From Bradyrhizobium sp. CCBAU 53338 (GTDB lineage: Bacteria > Pseudomonadota > Alphaproteobacteria > Rhizobiales > Xanthobacteraceae): a stretch of 64,000 nucleotides of DNA. The stretch is from the NCBI RefSeq assembly GCF_015291665.1, contig NZ_CP030049.1, positions 558,001 to 622,000 on the forward strand, read 5' to 3'. This document shows positions 43,580 to 55,360 of this stretch, in pieces. The position numbers were made by a program, and so were the translations under genes. Below the pieces are notes generated by a model. It was not told where the DNA came from, ran no database searches, and saw only the letters and a program-made list of their open reading frames with translations. The stretch's first letter is position 1. The number at the start of each line of letters is the position of its first letter.

Positions 43580-44833
43580 GTGTCTCACCATTGCACGGAC
43601 GGCCAGGGGGCGGTCCGGGATGGTAGCCTGTCCGAGCTTTCGAACGCAGTCGCGATTGTGGCTACGCTCGATACCAAGGGCCGCGAAGTCTCCTACTTGG
43701 CCGATATCATCTGTAAGTGTGGCCGCAAGACCGTCCTGATTGACGTCGGCACCTCGAAGATTGCGCCCCGGACGAATCAAGCAGGCGGTCATAGCGTTCG
43801 CGTCGCCTCGCCCGCCGAGCTCTTGAAAGAAATCGCCGCAACAACACGCGGGAAAGTTCGCGATCTGCTGGCATCAGGGGCCATCGGCGCGATCGTCGGG
43901 GTCGCCGGTGGGAAGGGGAGTGCGGTGTTCGGCGAAGTCGTATCTGATTTGCCTTATGGCTTTCCCAAGCTGCTCGTGAGCAGCGCAAGGCCAGCACTTC
44001 TCGCCGAATTGGCGGTCCACAACGACATCATGCTCTATCCGACATTGGTCGATCTCTTCGGGATCAATGCGTTTACCGAGCGGGTCTTGCAGAATGCAGG
44101 ACAGGCCATCGCCGCCATGCGCTATGCGCCCGCCAAAGCTGCGCGAAAGACGAAGATCGTTGCGATCACGGCCTTCGGAGTGACGACGCCGGCGGCAACT
44201 CAGTGCGTTGGGCGCCTCGGCAAGGCCGGGGTCGACGCGATCGTCTTTCCTGCAAACGGGGCGGGCGGCCGCAAGATGGAGCAGCTGATCGCGGCCGGCG
44301 AATTCGATGCTGTGATTGATCTGACCACAACCGAACTCGCCGACGAAATCGTGGGTGGCACCGCGAGCGCCGGGCCGGATCGGCTCAAGGGAGCGGCAGA
44401 GCAATCAATACCGCATGTTATCGCGCCTGGCGCGGTGGACATGGTCAATTTTGGTGCGCCATCCAGCGTTCCTGATCAATTTCGCGGCCGGCTATTCTAC
44501 TCCCATACACCGTACACGACGCTGATGCGCACAACCCTCGCCGAGAATACGAGCATCGGCCGGCTTACGGCCCAGCGGCTGTCGTTGGCAGAAGGGCCTG
44601 TCATGGTCCTTTGGCCGGCAAAAGGCGTCTCCGACTATGACCGCGACGGCGGCATCTTTCGAGATCCTGATGCGGACCGCGCGTGGCTCGATGCGCTTAA
44701 GGACAATCTGCCGCCCAAGGTTACGGTCCGCGAATTGAACTGTCACATCAACGATCCCGAATTTGCGGAGGCGGCTGCGAGATGGATCCTCAAGCAATTG
44801 GGCAAGAAGGCTGATGGCGATGCGAATGTTTGA
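43580..44833 (+). CDS. Tm-1-like ATP-binding domain protein (UPF0261 family)
   Basis: 417 residues, GTG start behind AGGAGAAAAA. The sequence follows the N-terminal domain of tomato Tm-1: VAIVATLDTKGREVSYLADII, DVGTSKIAP, AIVGVAGGKGSAVFGEVV, ITAFGVTTPAATQCVGRL, VFPANGAGGRKMEQLI and VIDLTTTELADEIVGG. Tm-1 blocks tomato mosaic virus replicase in plants; in bacteria the family is of unknown function and usually lies next to the TIM-barrel half. That is the case here, with a 20-base overlap to the next gene. The promoter contains the doubled TTACCCA motif and has a relic copy at 737-890. Confidence 0.88.
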   Translation: MSHHCTDGQGAVRDGSLSELSNAVAIVATLDTKGREVSYLADIICKCGRKTVLIDVGTSKIAPRTNQAGGHSVRVASPAELLKEIAATTRGKVRDLLASGAIGAIVGVAGGKGSAVFGEVVSDLPYGFPKLLVSSARPALLAELAVHNDIMLYPTLVDLFGINAFTERVLQNAGQAIAAMRYAPAKAARKTKIVAITAFGVTTPAATQCVGRLGKAGVDAIVFPANGAGGRKMEQLIAAGEFDAVIDLTTTELADEIVGGTASAGPDRLKGAAEQSIPHVIAPGAVDMVNFGAPSSVPDQFRGRLFYSHTPYTTLMRTTLAENTSIGRLTAQRLSLAEGPVMVLWPAKGVSDYDRDGGIFRDPDADRAWLDALKDNLPPKVTVRELNCHINDPEFAEAAARWILKQLGKKADGDANV

Positions 44834-45650
44834 GCGAACCGAAATCCTGGCCAAGATCGCAAACCAGGTGGCGGAGCGAAAAGCCATTCTTGCCGCGGGC
44901 AGCAGCTGTGGTCTGGTTGCGAAATGTGCAGTGCTCGGGGGCGCGGACATGCTGGTCGTCTACAGCACCGGGCTGTCGCGCCTAATGGGACTTCCGACCA
45001 GCCGGATCGGCGATTCCAATGCGCGCACGCTCGAACTTGCCTCGGAAGTCCGCAACGTCGTTTCTTCGGTGCCCGTGATCGGCGGCATTGAGGCATGGGA
45101 TCCCCTCCGGCTCGATCTTGATGCCCTGCTCGACAAATTCTGGTCGGCCGGTTTCTCCGGCGTAATCAACTATCCGACCATCTCCACGATGGGCGACAAA
45201 TGGCGCTATCGCCGCGGGCGCGTCGGACTAGGCTTCGAACGCGAAGTCGAGATGATCGCGGCTGCGCGCAAGAAGGACATCTTCTCGCTTGCCTATGTCG
45301 CGAGCCCTGACGACGCCAAAGCGATGGCGGGCGCAGGTGCGGACTGCATCGTCCCTCACGTAGGAGCCACCCGAGGCGGGCTCGTCGGCCATGAGGAAGG
45401 ACAGCCCATCCAAGAGGCGATCAGGCGCATCAACGACATCAGCGACGCCGCAAGGAGCGTGCGCTCCGATGTGATCCTGCTTTGCCATGGCGGTGCAATC
45501 GCGGAGCCGGAGGATACGATCGTGGTGTACCGATCAACGCAATGCGTGGGTTTCGTTGGCGCCTCGTCCATCGAAAGAATCCCGATCGAACGGGCAGTGA
45601 AGGCGGCGGCTGAGGAGTTCAAAGCCGTCCCGCTTCCGCGGCATCACTGA
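44814..45650 (+). CDS. TIM-barrel PEP-hydrolase-like protein (Tm-1 C-terminal domain type)
   Basis: 278 residues from an ATG at 44814 (ATG codons at 44820 and 44826 are also possible). Motifs are AAGSSCGLVAKCAVLGGADMLVVYSTG, PVIGGIEAWDP, FSGVINYPTIS, AGADCIVPHVGATRGGLVG and ILLCHGGAIAEPEDT. The family is annotated as phosphoenolpyruvate hydrolase-like from structure and is related to isocitrate lyase/PEP mutase barrels. Its gene overlaps that of the Tm-1-like protein, so the two chains probably form one complex equal to the fused plant protein. A truncated paralogue lies at 132-860. Confidence 0.85.
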   Translation: MAMRMFERTEILAKIANQVAERKAILAAGSSCGLVAKCAVLGGADMLVVYSTGLSRLMGLPTSRIGDSNARTLELASEVRNVVSSVPVIGGIEAWDPLRLDLDALLDKFWSAGFSGVINYPTISTMGDKWRYRRGRVGLGFEREVEMIAAARKKDIFSLAYVASPDDAKAMAGAGADCIVPHVGATRGGLVGHEEGQPIQEAIRRINDISDAARSVRSDVILLCHGGAIAEPEDTIVVYRSTQCVGFVGASSIERIPIERAVKAAAEEFKAVPLPRHH

Positions 45651-45686
45651 CGTCAGCTCCAAGAGAACACTCGCAGCGAGGCTCGA

Positions 45687-47465
45687 ATGAATAACCCGAT
45701 GGGCCAATCAGGCAAGGGAAAGACCGTCGCACTCGCCCGAGAGGGGAGGCCGGAGCACAATTGGGCAACCGACGTTCTCGTGGTCGGTAGTGGTGCGGCC
45801 GGGCTTTCGGCTGCGCTCTATGCAGCAAAGGCAGGACTGCGCGTCACTGTCTGCGAAAAGTCGGCGCGGCTTGGCGGCACGACAGCTCTCTCCAATGGAA
45901 TGATCTGGGTTCCTTGCTCGAACCAAGCGCGCTCGGCGAAGATCGACGACTCGCTTGCGAAGTCGAAGACCTACCTGCAACATGAACTTGGCACATATTA
46001 CCGGTCAGGCTTTGTTGATGCCTATCTCGAGGACGGCCCGGCTGCGCTCGCCGCCCTTGAGAACGGGACTGAAGTCAAGTTCACGCTGGCCTCGGCCCCC
46101 GACTACCATTCAAGCCAGGTCGGCGGAGTCGATAAGGGCCGGGCACTGAGCCCCGCGCCTTATGACGGACGGCTTCTTGGCAGCGACTTCGATCTGATAG
46201 GCAATCCCATCCGCGTTGTGCTCGGCGGAATGATGATCTCATCGAGCGAGGTGAGAAGCTTCCTCAATCCGTTTCAATCCTTTGCCTCGCTCAGGCACGT
46301 CTTGCGCCGCGTCAGCCGCTACGCGCGTGACCGGCTTGGCCACAGGCGCGGCACCGAGCTCAGCGGAGGCAACGCCCTGATCGCGCGCTTGCTTGTGAGC
46401 CTGCGCAAGTACGGCGTCGAGATATGGCCGGAATCCCCGCTCGTAGAGTTGATCAAGGAAGAAGGCCGCGTCACCGGCGCGGTCGTTAAGTCGGCCGATT
46501 CCGAGATTCGCGTGCGCGCTTCCCATGGGGTGATCCTCGCAACGGGCGGGTTTGCGCGTAACGCGCAATTGAGAGCCGAGCTCAGTGGCCCCCACCAGCA
46601 CGACGACACGCTCGCCCATCCCGATGCGACAGGCGACGGCATCTCTCTTGCGACAAGGCTCGGAGCGGCAATCGACAACAATGTTGCCTCTGCCGGCTTC
46701 TGGACGCCCGTATCGATTCTGAAGAGCGGCAGTTCCTCGCAAGTCGTTCCCTACGGCTGGCTCGACCGCGGCCGTCCCGGCGTCATTGCCGTGGGGCCAG
46801 ATGGAAAGCGTTTTGTCAACGAATCCAATTCCTATCACGACATCTGCTTGGCGATGTTCAACGGTGGGTATCCGGCAGACAAGCGGTTCTATTTCATCTG
46901 CGACCACGACTTCGTACGGCTGAGAGGGATGGGGCATTTGCTGCCATGGCCATGGACCTTGAGCATCGGGAAATATGCGCGCCTTGGCTACATCAAGGTC
47001 GCCCGGACGATTCCAGAGCTTGCGAAGCAGCTGGGATTGGAGTCCGCCGCGCTTCAAAAGACTGTCGAAGAACACAACGCGCATGCGTCTGAGGGGCGCG
47101 ATCCGCTGTTCAATCGCGGTGAATCGGCTTTCAATCGCACGCTCGGCGATTCGGCCGTGGGCAAGAAGAACCCAAACCTTGGGCCAATCAAAACCGGCCC
47201 GTTCGTCGCACTCCCAATCGTTCCGGCAACGCTCGGCACTGCAACCGGATTGGCAACCGACACTTGCGGGCAGGTATTGGACGGTCAGGAAAGGCCAATT
47301 CCAGGACTCTATGCTTGCGGCAATGACATGACCTCCCCGATGCGTGGGATCTATCCCGGAGCAGGCATCACCATTGGGCCAGCCATTGTGTTCGCGTACC
47401 GGGCCGTCAACAGTATCGTTTCCTCGACGCAGCAAGAGAAAGCTGCTGCCGCTTCGGGAGCGTGA
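45687..47465 (+). CDS. FAD-dependent oxidoreductase (fumarate reductase/3-ketosteroid dehydrogenase type)
   Basis: 592 residues, ATG behind GCGAGG. The FAD motif VLVVGSGAAGLSAALYAAKAG and KSARLGGTTALSNGMIWVP are at the N-terminus, with HGVILATGGFARNAQL in the middle, and GLYACGNDMTSPMRGIYPGAGITIGPAIVFAYRA closing the FAD site. This is the flavocytochrome c/KstD/FAD_binding_2 family, which reduces or dehydrogenates C-C bonds next to a carbonyl. No heme motif and no signal peptide are visible. It follows the Tm-1-like pair by 36 bp and precedes pyruvate kinase by about 100 bp, so it belongs to the same transcript. Substrate unknown. Confidence 0.87.
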   Translation: MNNPMGQSGKGKTVALAREGRPEHNWATDVLVVGSGAAGLSAALYAAKAGLRVTVCEKSARLGGTTALSNGMIWVPCSNQARSAKIDDSLAKSKTYLQHELGTYYRSGFVDAYLEDGPAALAALENGTEVKFTLASAPDYHSSQVGGVDKGRALSPAPYDGRLLGSDFDLIGNPIRVVLGGMMISSSEVRSFLNPFQSFASLRHVLRRVSRYARDRLGHRRGTELSGGNALIARLLVSLRKYGVEIWPESPLVELIKEEGRVTGAVVKSADSEIRVRASHGVILATGGFARNAQLRAELSGPHQHDDTLAHPDATGDGISLATRLGAAIDNNVASAGFWTPVSILKSGSSSQVVPYGWLDRGRPGVIAVGPDGKRFVNESNSYHDICLAMFNGGYPADKRFYFICDHDFVRLRGMGHLLPWPWTLSIGKYARLGYIKVARTIPELAKQLGLESAALQKTVEEHNAHASEGRDPLFNRGESAFNRTLGDSAVGKKNPNLGPIKTGPFVALPIVPATLGTATGLATDTCGQVLDGQERPIPGLYACGNDMTSPMRGIYPGAGITIGPAIVFAYRAVNSIVSSTQQEKAAAASGA

Positions 47466-47570
47466 TGTCGACTTGGGAATGGCGCGGGCGAGGCGCGTGA
47501 TAAACCCGGTATTGGCAACAGCTATGAGCGCCGATCCCTAACGTAGCCCATTGCACAGGATTCAATTTTG

Positions 47571-48983
47571 ATGCGTCGTTCGCGCCACGCCAAGATCGTC
47601 GCAACCCTCGGTCCGGCCACAACCGAGGCTAACAAAATCCGTGATCTCTATCTTGCAGGCACAGATACCTTTCGCCTGAACTTCAGCCATGGCAGCCAAG
47701 ACGACCACGCGCGCGCGTTTTCGGCGATCCGCGCGCTCGAGCAAGAGTTCGGCCGTCCCATCGGAGTGCTACAGGATCTGCAAGGCCCGAAAATCCGGAT
47801 CGGCTTGCTTGAAGAGGGCAAGCTATGCCTGCATGCTGGAGAGAGCGTCCGCTTTGTCCTCGACGGAGCAAGAGGTGGAAAGCAGGCAATCCCTCTGCCG
47901 CATCCGGAAATATTTGCAGCTGCGCATCCAGGCCAAAAGCTGCTCATCGACGACGGCCGTGTGCGCCTGAGCGTCGAAAGACCGGGCGATCGCGAAATGG
48001 TCGCGCGCGTCATTGTCGGCGGCCCGATCCGCGATCATAAGGGCGTAAACCTGCCGGGGGCGTCGCTCGATATCTCGCCCCTCACCAAGAAAGATCGCGC
48101 CGATCTCGCCTTCGGCCTGGAGCTCGGTGTCGACTGGGTTGCGCTGTCATTTGTTCAGAAGCCTTCAGACCTGATCGAGGCGCGGGCCCTCATTGGTGAA
48201 GCAGCGGGCCTCGTCGCCAAAATCGAGACGCCCATGGCGCTTGATCGCATCGACGATATCATTCAGTTGTCAGACGCTCTCATGGTCGGGCGCGGTGATC
48301 TCGGGGTCGAAATCCCCCCAGAAGACGTGCCTGGCCGGCAAAAAGAACTCGTCCGCGCCTGCCGGCTGGCCGCAAAGCCCGTGATCGTCGCAACCCAAAT
48401 GCTCGACTCTATGGTGGCGGCGCCGACGCCAACGCGCGCGGAAGCCTCAGATGTTGCGACCGCCATCTATGATGGCGCCGATGCCGTGATGCTGTCAGCC
48501 GAATCGGCAAGCGGCGCCTATCCCATCGAGGCCGTCGCCATGATGGATCGCATCATCAGGAGTACAGAGCAGCATCGTCTCTACCGGTCCCTGATTGAGG
48601 CCTCACGAGTTGACGAGGAGAATACGCCTCCGCATGCGGTCGCTGCCGCGGGTGCAGATCTTGCAGCCACCATCGAGGCCAAAGCCATCGTCGGCTTCAC
48701 AGCCAGCGGGACGACCGCGGCCCGCATCTCGCGCAAGCGGCCGCCGGTTCCGATCCTTGCTCTGACGCAGGATGAAAACGTGGCGCGGCGCATGTGCCTG
48801 TTGTGGGGCGTACACAGTGTGGTGGCCAGCGATCCCTCTGGCTATGAGGAAATAACCCAGATCGCCGCCGTGGCGGCCCAGCGGGAAGGTTATGCGCGGT
48901 CGGGCGACCTGGCGGTGGTGGTTTTTGGCCTGCCATTCGGACATAGAGGCGCGACAAACAATCTCCGCGTGGCTGCCTGCTAA
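47571..48983 (+). CDS. pyk: Pyruvate kinase
   Basis: 470 residues, ATG at 47571. Family motifs: AKIVATLGPATTE, FRLNFSHGSQDDH, VLQDLQGPKIRIG, DDGRVRLSV, KKDRADLAFGLELGVDWVALSFVQ, VAKIETPMALDRID, LMVGRGDLGVEI and VIVATQMLDSM, so K+, Mg2+ and substrate sites are complete. It converts phosphoenolpyruvate and ADP to pyruvate and ATP. A housekeeping copy is normally elsewhere; this one, in an operon with the PEP-hydrolase-like protein, looks like an accessory isozyme tied to the pathway. Confidence 0.95.
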   Translation: MRRSRHAKIVATLGPATTEANKIRDLYLAGTDTFRLNFSHGSQDDHARAFSAIRALEQEFGRPIGVLQDLQGPKIRIGLLEEGKLCLHAGESVRFVLDGARGGKQAIPLPHPEIFAAAHPGQKLLIDDGRVRLSVERPGDREMVARVIVGGPIRDHKGVNLPGASLDISPLTKKDRADLAFGLELGVDWVALSFVQKPSDLIEARALIGEAAGLVAKIETPMALDRIDDIIQLSDALMVGRGDLGVEIPPEDVPGRQKELVRACRLAAKPVIVATQMLDSMVAAPTPTRAEASDVATAIYDGADAVMLSAESASGAYPIEAVAMMDRIIRSTEQHRLYRSLIEASRVDEENTPPHAVAAAGADLAATIEAKAIVGFTASGTTAARISRKRPPVPILALTQDENVARRMCLLWGVHSVVASDPSGYEEITQIAAVAAQREGYARSGDLAVVVFGLPFGHRGATNNLRVAAC

Positions 48984-49115
48984 GAAGGACAAGGTCATTT
49001 GCCGTGAACCGTCGGGCGAGGCGTCTTGGTTGCGGTCGGGAGGAGGGCGAGGCGTCAAAGATGATCGCGCGCGAGATGCACCGAACTCGGCCCCAGGTCC
49101 GGCCAGGAGCTCACA

Positions 49116-50123
49116 TTGCCTGACTTCGAGAGCGGCCTCAGCCTTGCAAATGTCCTTCCATTCTTGGAAGAGAAGCTCTCTGTCGGACTGTGGCGCAGCG
49201 ACGGCAACGGCCAGATGCAATGGTCCCGTGGCCTTTATGAGCTATTTGGGCTGGATCCGCGTCGAACTACGCCAGCATACGCGGAAATCGAGAAAAGGAT
49301 TCATCCCGATGACCGCAGCAGCATGCGCTGTTTCGGCGCACGGGAGCTCAATCGATCGTTGCTCGAGGGTGAATTTCGTGTCATCCGTCCGAACGGAACT
49401 TTGCGCTGGATCCACGGCCGGGCCGAACCGCTGCTCGATGAGGCCGGCAAACCAGAGTGCATTCTTGGGCTCGCGCGCGATATCACTGAACAGCGCAATC
49501 TCTTGGACGCGCTCAAAGTAGAAGCGGAGCGCTACAGGGCATTGGCTGAGATCTGTCGGGGTTTCCCATGGACAAGCAGTAGCGATGGTCGCCTCACTGC
49601 AGTTTCCAATGCGCTAGAGACTGCCGAAGATCATGGATCACGTTTCAAGGACTGGATCGGTCTCATCCATGAGGATGACCGCGAGGCAGCTCTAAGAGAG
49701 TGGGCGGTCTCGGTCGAGACAGCGCAGCCTTATAACGTCGAATGTCGCTTGCGCCGGCCGGACGGCATCTATCGCTGGCACCAGGGCGCGGCGGTGCCCC
49801 TCAAGAACAGCGAGGGTGGCGTTCGAGAATGGCTCGGCACGTGGAGCGACGCACACCATGATATACTCGCGCGGGAGCGAAGAGGGGCCTCAAAGGTCAC
49901 GGGGAGGCAACTGCGTGCAGCGCGTGGAATGTTAAACTGGTCGGTAAAGGAGCTAGCGGAGCGAGCGGGCGTGTCTTCCGCGGTCATTCGGCGGCTGGAG
50001 GAGTACAATGACACTCCCCAGATGTCTGATGAGCTGATGGAAACGTTGCGGAAGACGTTTTCTGAAGCGGGAATCGAATTTACGTTCCCTGTGGTTGGCA
50101 AGCCCGGTGTCCGGCCGCGATAG
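49116..50123 (+). CDS. Regulator with two PAS domains and a C-terminal XRE helix-turn-helix
   Basis: 335 residues, TTG start with AGGAGCTCACA upstream. A first PAS/PAC unit runs from LWRSDGNGQMQWSRGLYELF to ILGLARDITEQR, a second from GRLTAVSNALETAED to REWLGTWSDAHHD, and the C-terminus has LRAARGMLNWSVKELAERAGVSSAVIRRLEEY, an XRE DNA-binding domain. PAS domains sense small molecules, light or redox state. Its place between pyruvate kinase and lrgAB suggests it controls one or both, but no target site could be identified. Confidence 0.85.
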   Translation: MPDFESGLSLANVLPFLEEKLSVGLWRSDGNGQMQWSRGLYELFGLDPRRTTPAYAEIEKRIHPDDRSSMRCFGARELNRSLLEGEFRVIRPNGTLRWIHGRAEPLLDEAGKPECILGLARDITEQRNLLDALKVEAERYRALAEICRGFPWTSSSDGRLTAVSNALETAEDHGSRFKDWIGLIHEDDREAALREWAVSVETAQPYNVECRLRRPDGIYRWHQGAAVPLKNSEGGVREWLGTWSDAHHDILARERRGASKVTGRQLRAARGMLNWSVKELAERAGVSSAVIRRLEEYNDTPQMSDELMETLRKTFSEAGIEFTFPVVGKPGVRPR

Positions 50124-50175
50124 CCGGTGCAGACCCAACGGCCTCTGATGACTACTCCCCAGCTCTCTTTCTCGT

Positions 50176-50290
50176 CTAGCTACCCCGAAACTTCGGCGAA
50201 CGCTTCTCAGAGAACGCGTTCATTCCTTCCTGGTGGTCGCAGCCATGGTGAAGGCATAGCGGATTGCCTGCTGCTCGAATTCAATGCCCT
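50176..50290 (-). pseudogene. 3' remnant of an enoyl-CoA hydratase gene
   Basis: Reverse-strand reading GIEFEQQAIRYAFTM, then after a frameshift DHQEGMNAFSEKRSPKF, closely resembles the last 40 residues of the hydratase at 12398-13180 (GVEFERQAIRVAFTT, DQQEGMDAFFEKRPPNY). Only the end survives. Confidence 0.7.
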
Positions 50291-50354
50291 ATCAAGAAAG
50301 GTCTGAAATGTGGCGAGAAGGGCCGACTTGGCGAACTACGATAGAAGCTTGGCG

Positions 50355-50690
50355 CATCAAGGTCGGAAATGTGTTCGAGAAGGATACGCGAATGGGGGAC
50401 AACTCGCCAATTCGCGGCTGGCCGATGCGATGGAGAGCTTCGTTGCCGGCGCTGTCAGTCCAGCGCGGCGCATTCTTGCAGACCGATGGCAAGCGCATTG
50501 GCAACGAAGGGTTCTTCGTCGAGTCAACGGTCCTGACGGGGACCTCGCCCGAGGCGTGTATCATGAATGAAGAGTCGTTTGGCCGCTCGCGCCAGATCAT
50601 TGCATTCAAGAGCTACGACGAGGTCGCCGAGGAGGCCAATCGACGGCTTGTGCCTTCGGGGCCGACCGCTTGAAAGCGGTATGGTGTCCA
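50355..50690 (+). pseudogene. Internal remnant of an aldehyde dehydrogenase gene
   Basis: Readable in pieces that change frame: KVGNVFEKDTRMG, then LANSRLADAMESFVAGAV, then QTDGKRIGNEGFFVESTVL, IMNEESFG and FKSYDEVAEEANRR. This is the region between the catalytic Cys and the C-terminus of an ALDH. It stands next to a hydratase remnant, repeating the hydratase-ALDH neighbourhood of 12-16 kb. Confidence 0.7.
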
Positions 50691-50946
50691 TCAAATACCT
50701 AGCTTGGCGCTTTCAGAAGTCCCGTTCGGAAACATCAGGGATTCCAGCTACGGTTCGTAAGGCGGGGTGGAAGCAATCGAGGGATATCTCAGTACTAAGT
50801 TCGTGATCCGGGCGAGCACCTGATGTGGTCAGAAGCCGTCTCGGACTTGAGCAAATCGAAGAAGGGGCGGTCGGTTCTCGACCACGCGGCCATGGACAAT
50901 TTTTCGGTAGCTCCTCCTGATATGAATGTGCCGCTCAGGGTGTTTC

Positions 50947-51324
50947 ATGCTTGCAAGTCTCAGTCTTATCTTGCTCTGCCAACTCGCCGGCGAAGTCATC
51001 ACCCGGGGCCTCGGCCTACCGCTGCCAGGTCCCGTGCTCGGGCTCCTGCTCTTGCTGATTCTGCTGCTTGCCCGTGACAGATTTTCAAGCATCGCTCGAG
51101 GCCCACTACGAAATAGCGGCGTGGAAACAGCAAGCAAGGGGCTGCTCAAGCATCTGTCGCTCCTGTTCGTCCCAGCCGGCATTGGCGTCGTGGAAAAGCT
51201 CGATCTCCTCGCGACGCACGGGCTCGCTATAATATTGATCCTTGCTGTCTCGGTCATGGTGACTTTGCTTGCGACGGTTCTGACGTTCCGCCTTATCAGT
51301 CGGCTGTTCAGCGAGGCACCGTGA
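50947..51324 (+). CDS. lrgA: LrgA/CidA-type small membrane protein
   Basis: 125 residues from the ATG at 50947 with AGGG upstream (an in-frame start at 50926 is possible). Four hydrophobic helices with LCQLAGEVITRGLGLPLPGPVLGLLLL and the conserved HLSLLFVPAGIGVV. CidA/LrgA proteins form holin-like oligomers and work with LrgB; in Bacillus subtilis the related PftAB pair moves pyruvate. The neighbouring pyruvate kinase makes pyruvate transport the more likely role here. It overlaps lrgB by four bases. Confidence 0.88.
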   Translation: MLASLSLILLCQLAGEVITRGLGLPLPGPVLGLLLLLILLLARDRFSSIARGPLRNSGVETASKGLLKHLSLLFVPAGIGVVEKLDLLATHGLAIILILAVSVMVTLLATVLTFRLISRLFSEAP

Positions 51325-52043
51325 AGGACAATCCGTTCTCCCTCTGGGTCTATCTCTCGCAATCCCCGTTGCTTTGGTTGACGGTCACCTTGCTGGTCTA
51401 TGCAATCGCGGATGCCGTGTCGCTTGCGCTTCGCCGTCATGCCCTTGCCAATCCCGTGCTGCACGCGGTCTGGATCATCGGCGCGTTTCTATTCGCAACT
51501 GGCACGCCGTATGCGATCTATTTCGGCGGAGCGCAGTTCGTGCATTTCCTGCTCGGCCCGGCAACCGTCGCGCTCGCGGTCCCGCTATACGAAAATCGCA
51601 AGATTGTCCTTGCCTCGATCGTGCCGATGCTGGCAGCGCTCGTTGCGGGCTCGGTCACGGCCGTCTTCTCGATTGTGCTGCTTGCGGAGGCTGCCGGCCT
51701 GCCTCGCGAGGTGATCCTGTCCCTTGCCCCGAAGTCGGTAACGGCCGCGGTCGCAATGGGCATCAGCGAAACGCTGCAGGCGGATCCGTCTCTGACGGCA
51801 GTCGCGGTCATCCTCACCGGGATCATGGGAGCGACCGTTGTCACGCGATTGATGAACCGTACCGGCATCACCGATTTTCGGGCTCGTGGCTTTGCGGCAG
51901 GAATCGCCGCGCACGGGATCGGCACCGCGCGAGCATTTCAGGTGGACGAGGTGGCTGGCGTGTTTTCTGGAATTGCTATGAGCCTAAACGCACTAATCAC
52001 ATCTTTCCTCGTACCGCTAGCGCTCACAGTGCTAATGAGATGA
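51321..52043 (+). CDS. lrgB: LrgB/CidB-type membrane protein
   Basis: 240 residues, GTG start overlapping the lrgA stop. Several hydrophobic helices, with FLLGPATVALAVPLYENR, LAPKSVTAAVAMGISE, ILTGIMGATVV and RGFAAGIAAHGIGTARAFQ, the conserved core of the family. In plants the fused homologue PLGG1 carries glycolate/glycerate, and in Bacillus PftAB carries pyruvate, so a short-chain carboxylate carrier is inferred. It lies at the end of the metabolic module. Confidence 0.9.
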   Translation: MKDNPFSLWVYLSQSPLLWLTVTLLVYAIADAVSLALRRHALANPVLHAVWIIGAFLFATGTPYAIYFGGAQFVHFLLGPATVALAVPLYENRKIVLASIVPMLAALVAGSVTAVFSIVLLAEAAGLPREVILSLAPKSVTAAVAMGISETLQADPSLTAVAVILTGIMGATVVTRLMNRTGITDFRARGFAAGIAAHGIGTARAFQVDEVAGVFSGIAMSLNALITSFLVPLALTVLMR

Positions 52044-52635
52044 GCGTCGGGTTTTTGTATCGGCTCCGCACTAGCTCGCTATCGATCTTGATGGTTGATA
52101 GCGTCACTGGCCCGATCTTCACTGGGCCGGGGCAGTCCACCCTACGCACTCACAGAATAGGTTCCTTGAACCCAATCGCGTAGGAATGGACGCCCCGGCG
52201 CTGTGAGCGCAAGTGCGGCTGCCTCCTGAACCGGATATTTGCCACACAAGCCTGCAATTTGAATTTACTACTCGTGGGCAACGATTGGTACCATGCAGCG
52301 CCCGACGCCACGGAAGCTGTCGTTGGCTATCGCCCCCGCCCATACGGCCATAGTGCTGGACGCATTTACTCGCCGTCAGGGACGGTTTGCAGGGATTCCG
52401 ACGGCGACAGTTCCAACTGAAGCTGTCCGATCTTGTCGACAAGTCCTCACGAGATGGCTGAAGGCCTGGAGGTGTCGCGCCATTGCCCGTTTGCCGCCCG
52501 GAGTGCACGCACTTCATCGGACTCGCACGAGCCGGAGAGTGACAACTACATCGTCCTCAACAAGGGATTTGATCTTCCATGGCAGAATTGGAAAGTATAA
52601 GACCGGCGGGGATATCGCAGGTATGCAGGTATGGC
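52044..52635. other. Gene-poor stretch between lrgB and the IS21 element
   Basis: A weak stem with the halves GGCCC and GGGCC at about 52108-52130 could end lrgAB transcripts. Open frames on both strands have no recognisable motifs. Confidence 0.35.
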
Positions 52636-52749
52636 GCGACAATCAGGATGAGAGCGGCGCGTCAATCAAGATGAGACGAGGCGGCCGAGTCAGAAGATAA
52701 TTGACGCTGGCTGCGGGCTTGGCAAGGCTTGATTGACGCTGCGCGACAA

Positions 52750-55226
<2,477 letters not shown>

Positions 55227-55360
55227 TCATCTCCGAGCACGTCGGCTCTTTGGCTCTAGCTGGTTTCCTGATCCAGATCTGTTCGATCGTTGCGCCCATT
55301 CGGGTCGTCGCCTTCTCACACCCCCTTCGCCAACGTCAGGCTATTTCGTGCTGCATGCAG

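Noticed and set aside
46239..47435. Long reverse open frame (398 codons) opposite the flavoprotein gene
   Set aside because: It is the antisense shadow of a GC-rich gene with clear FAD motifs; the reverse reading has no family motifs and no ribosome-binding site.
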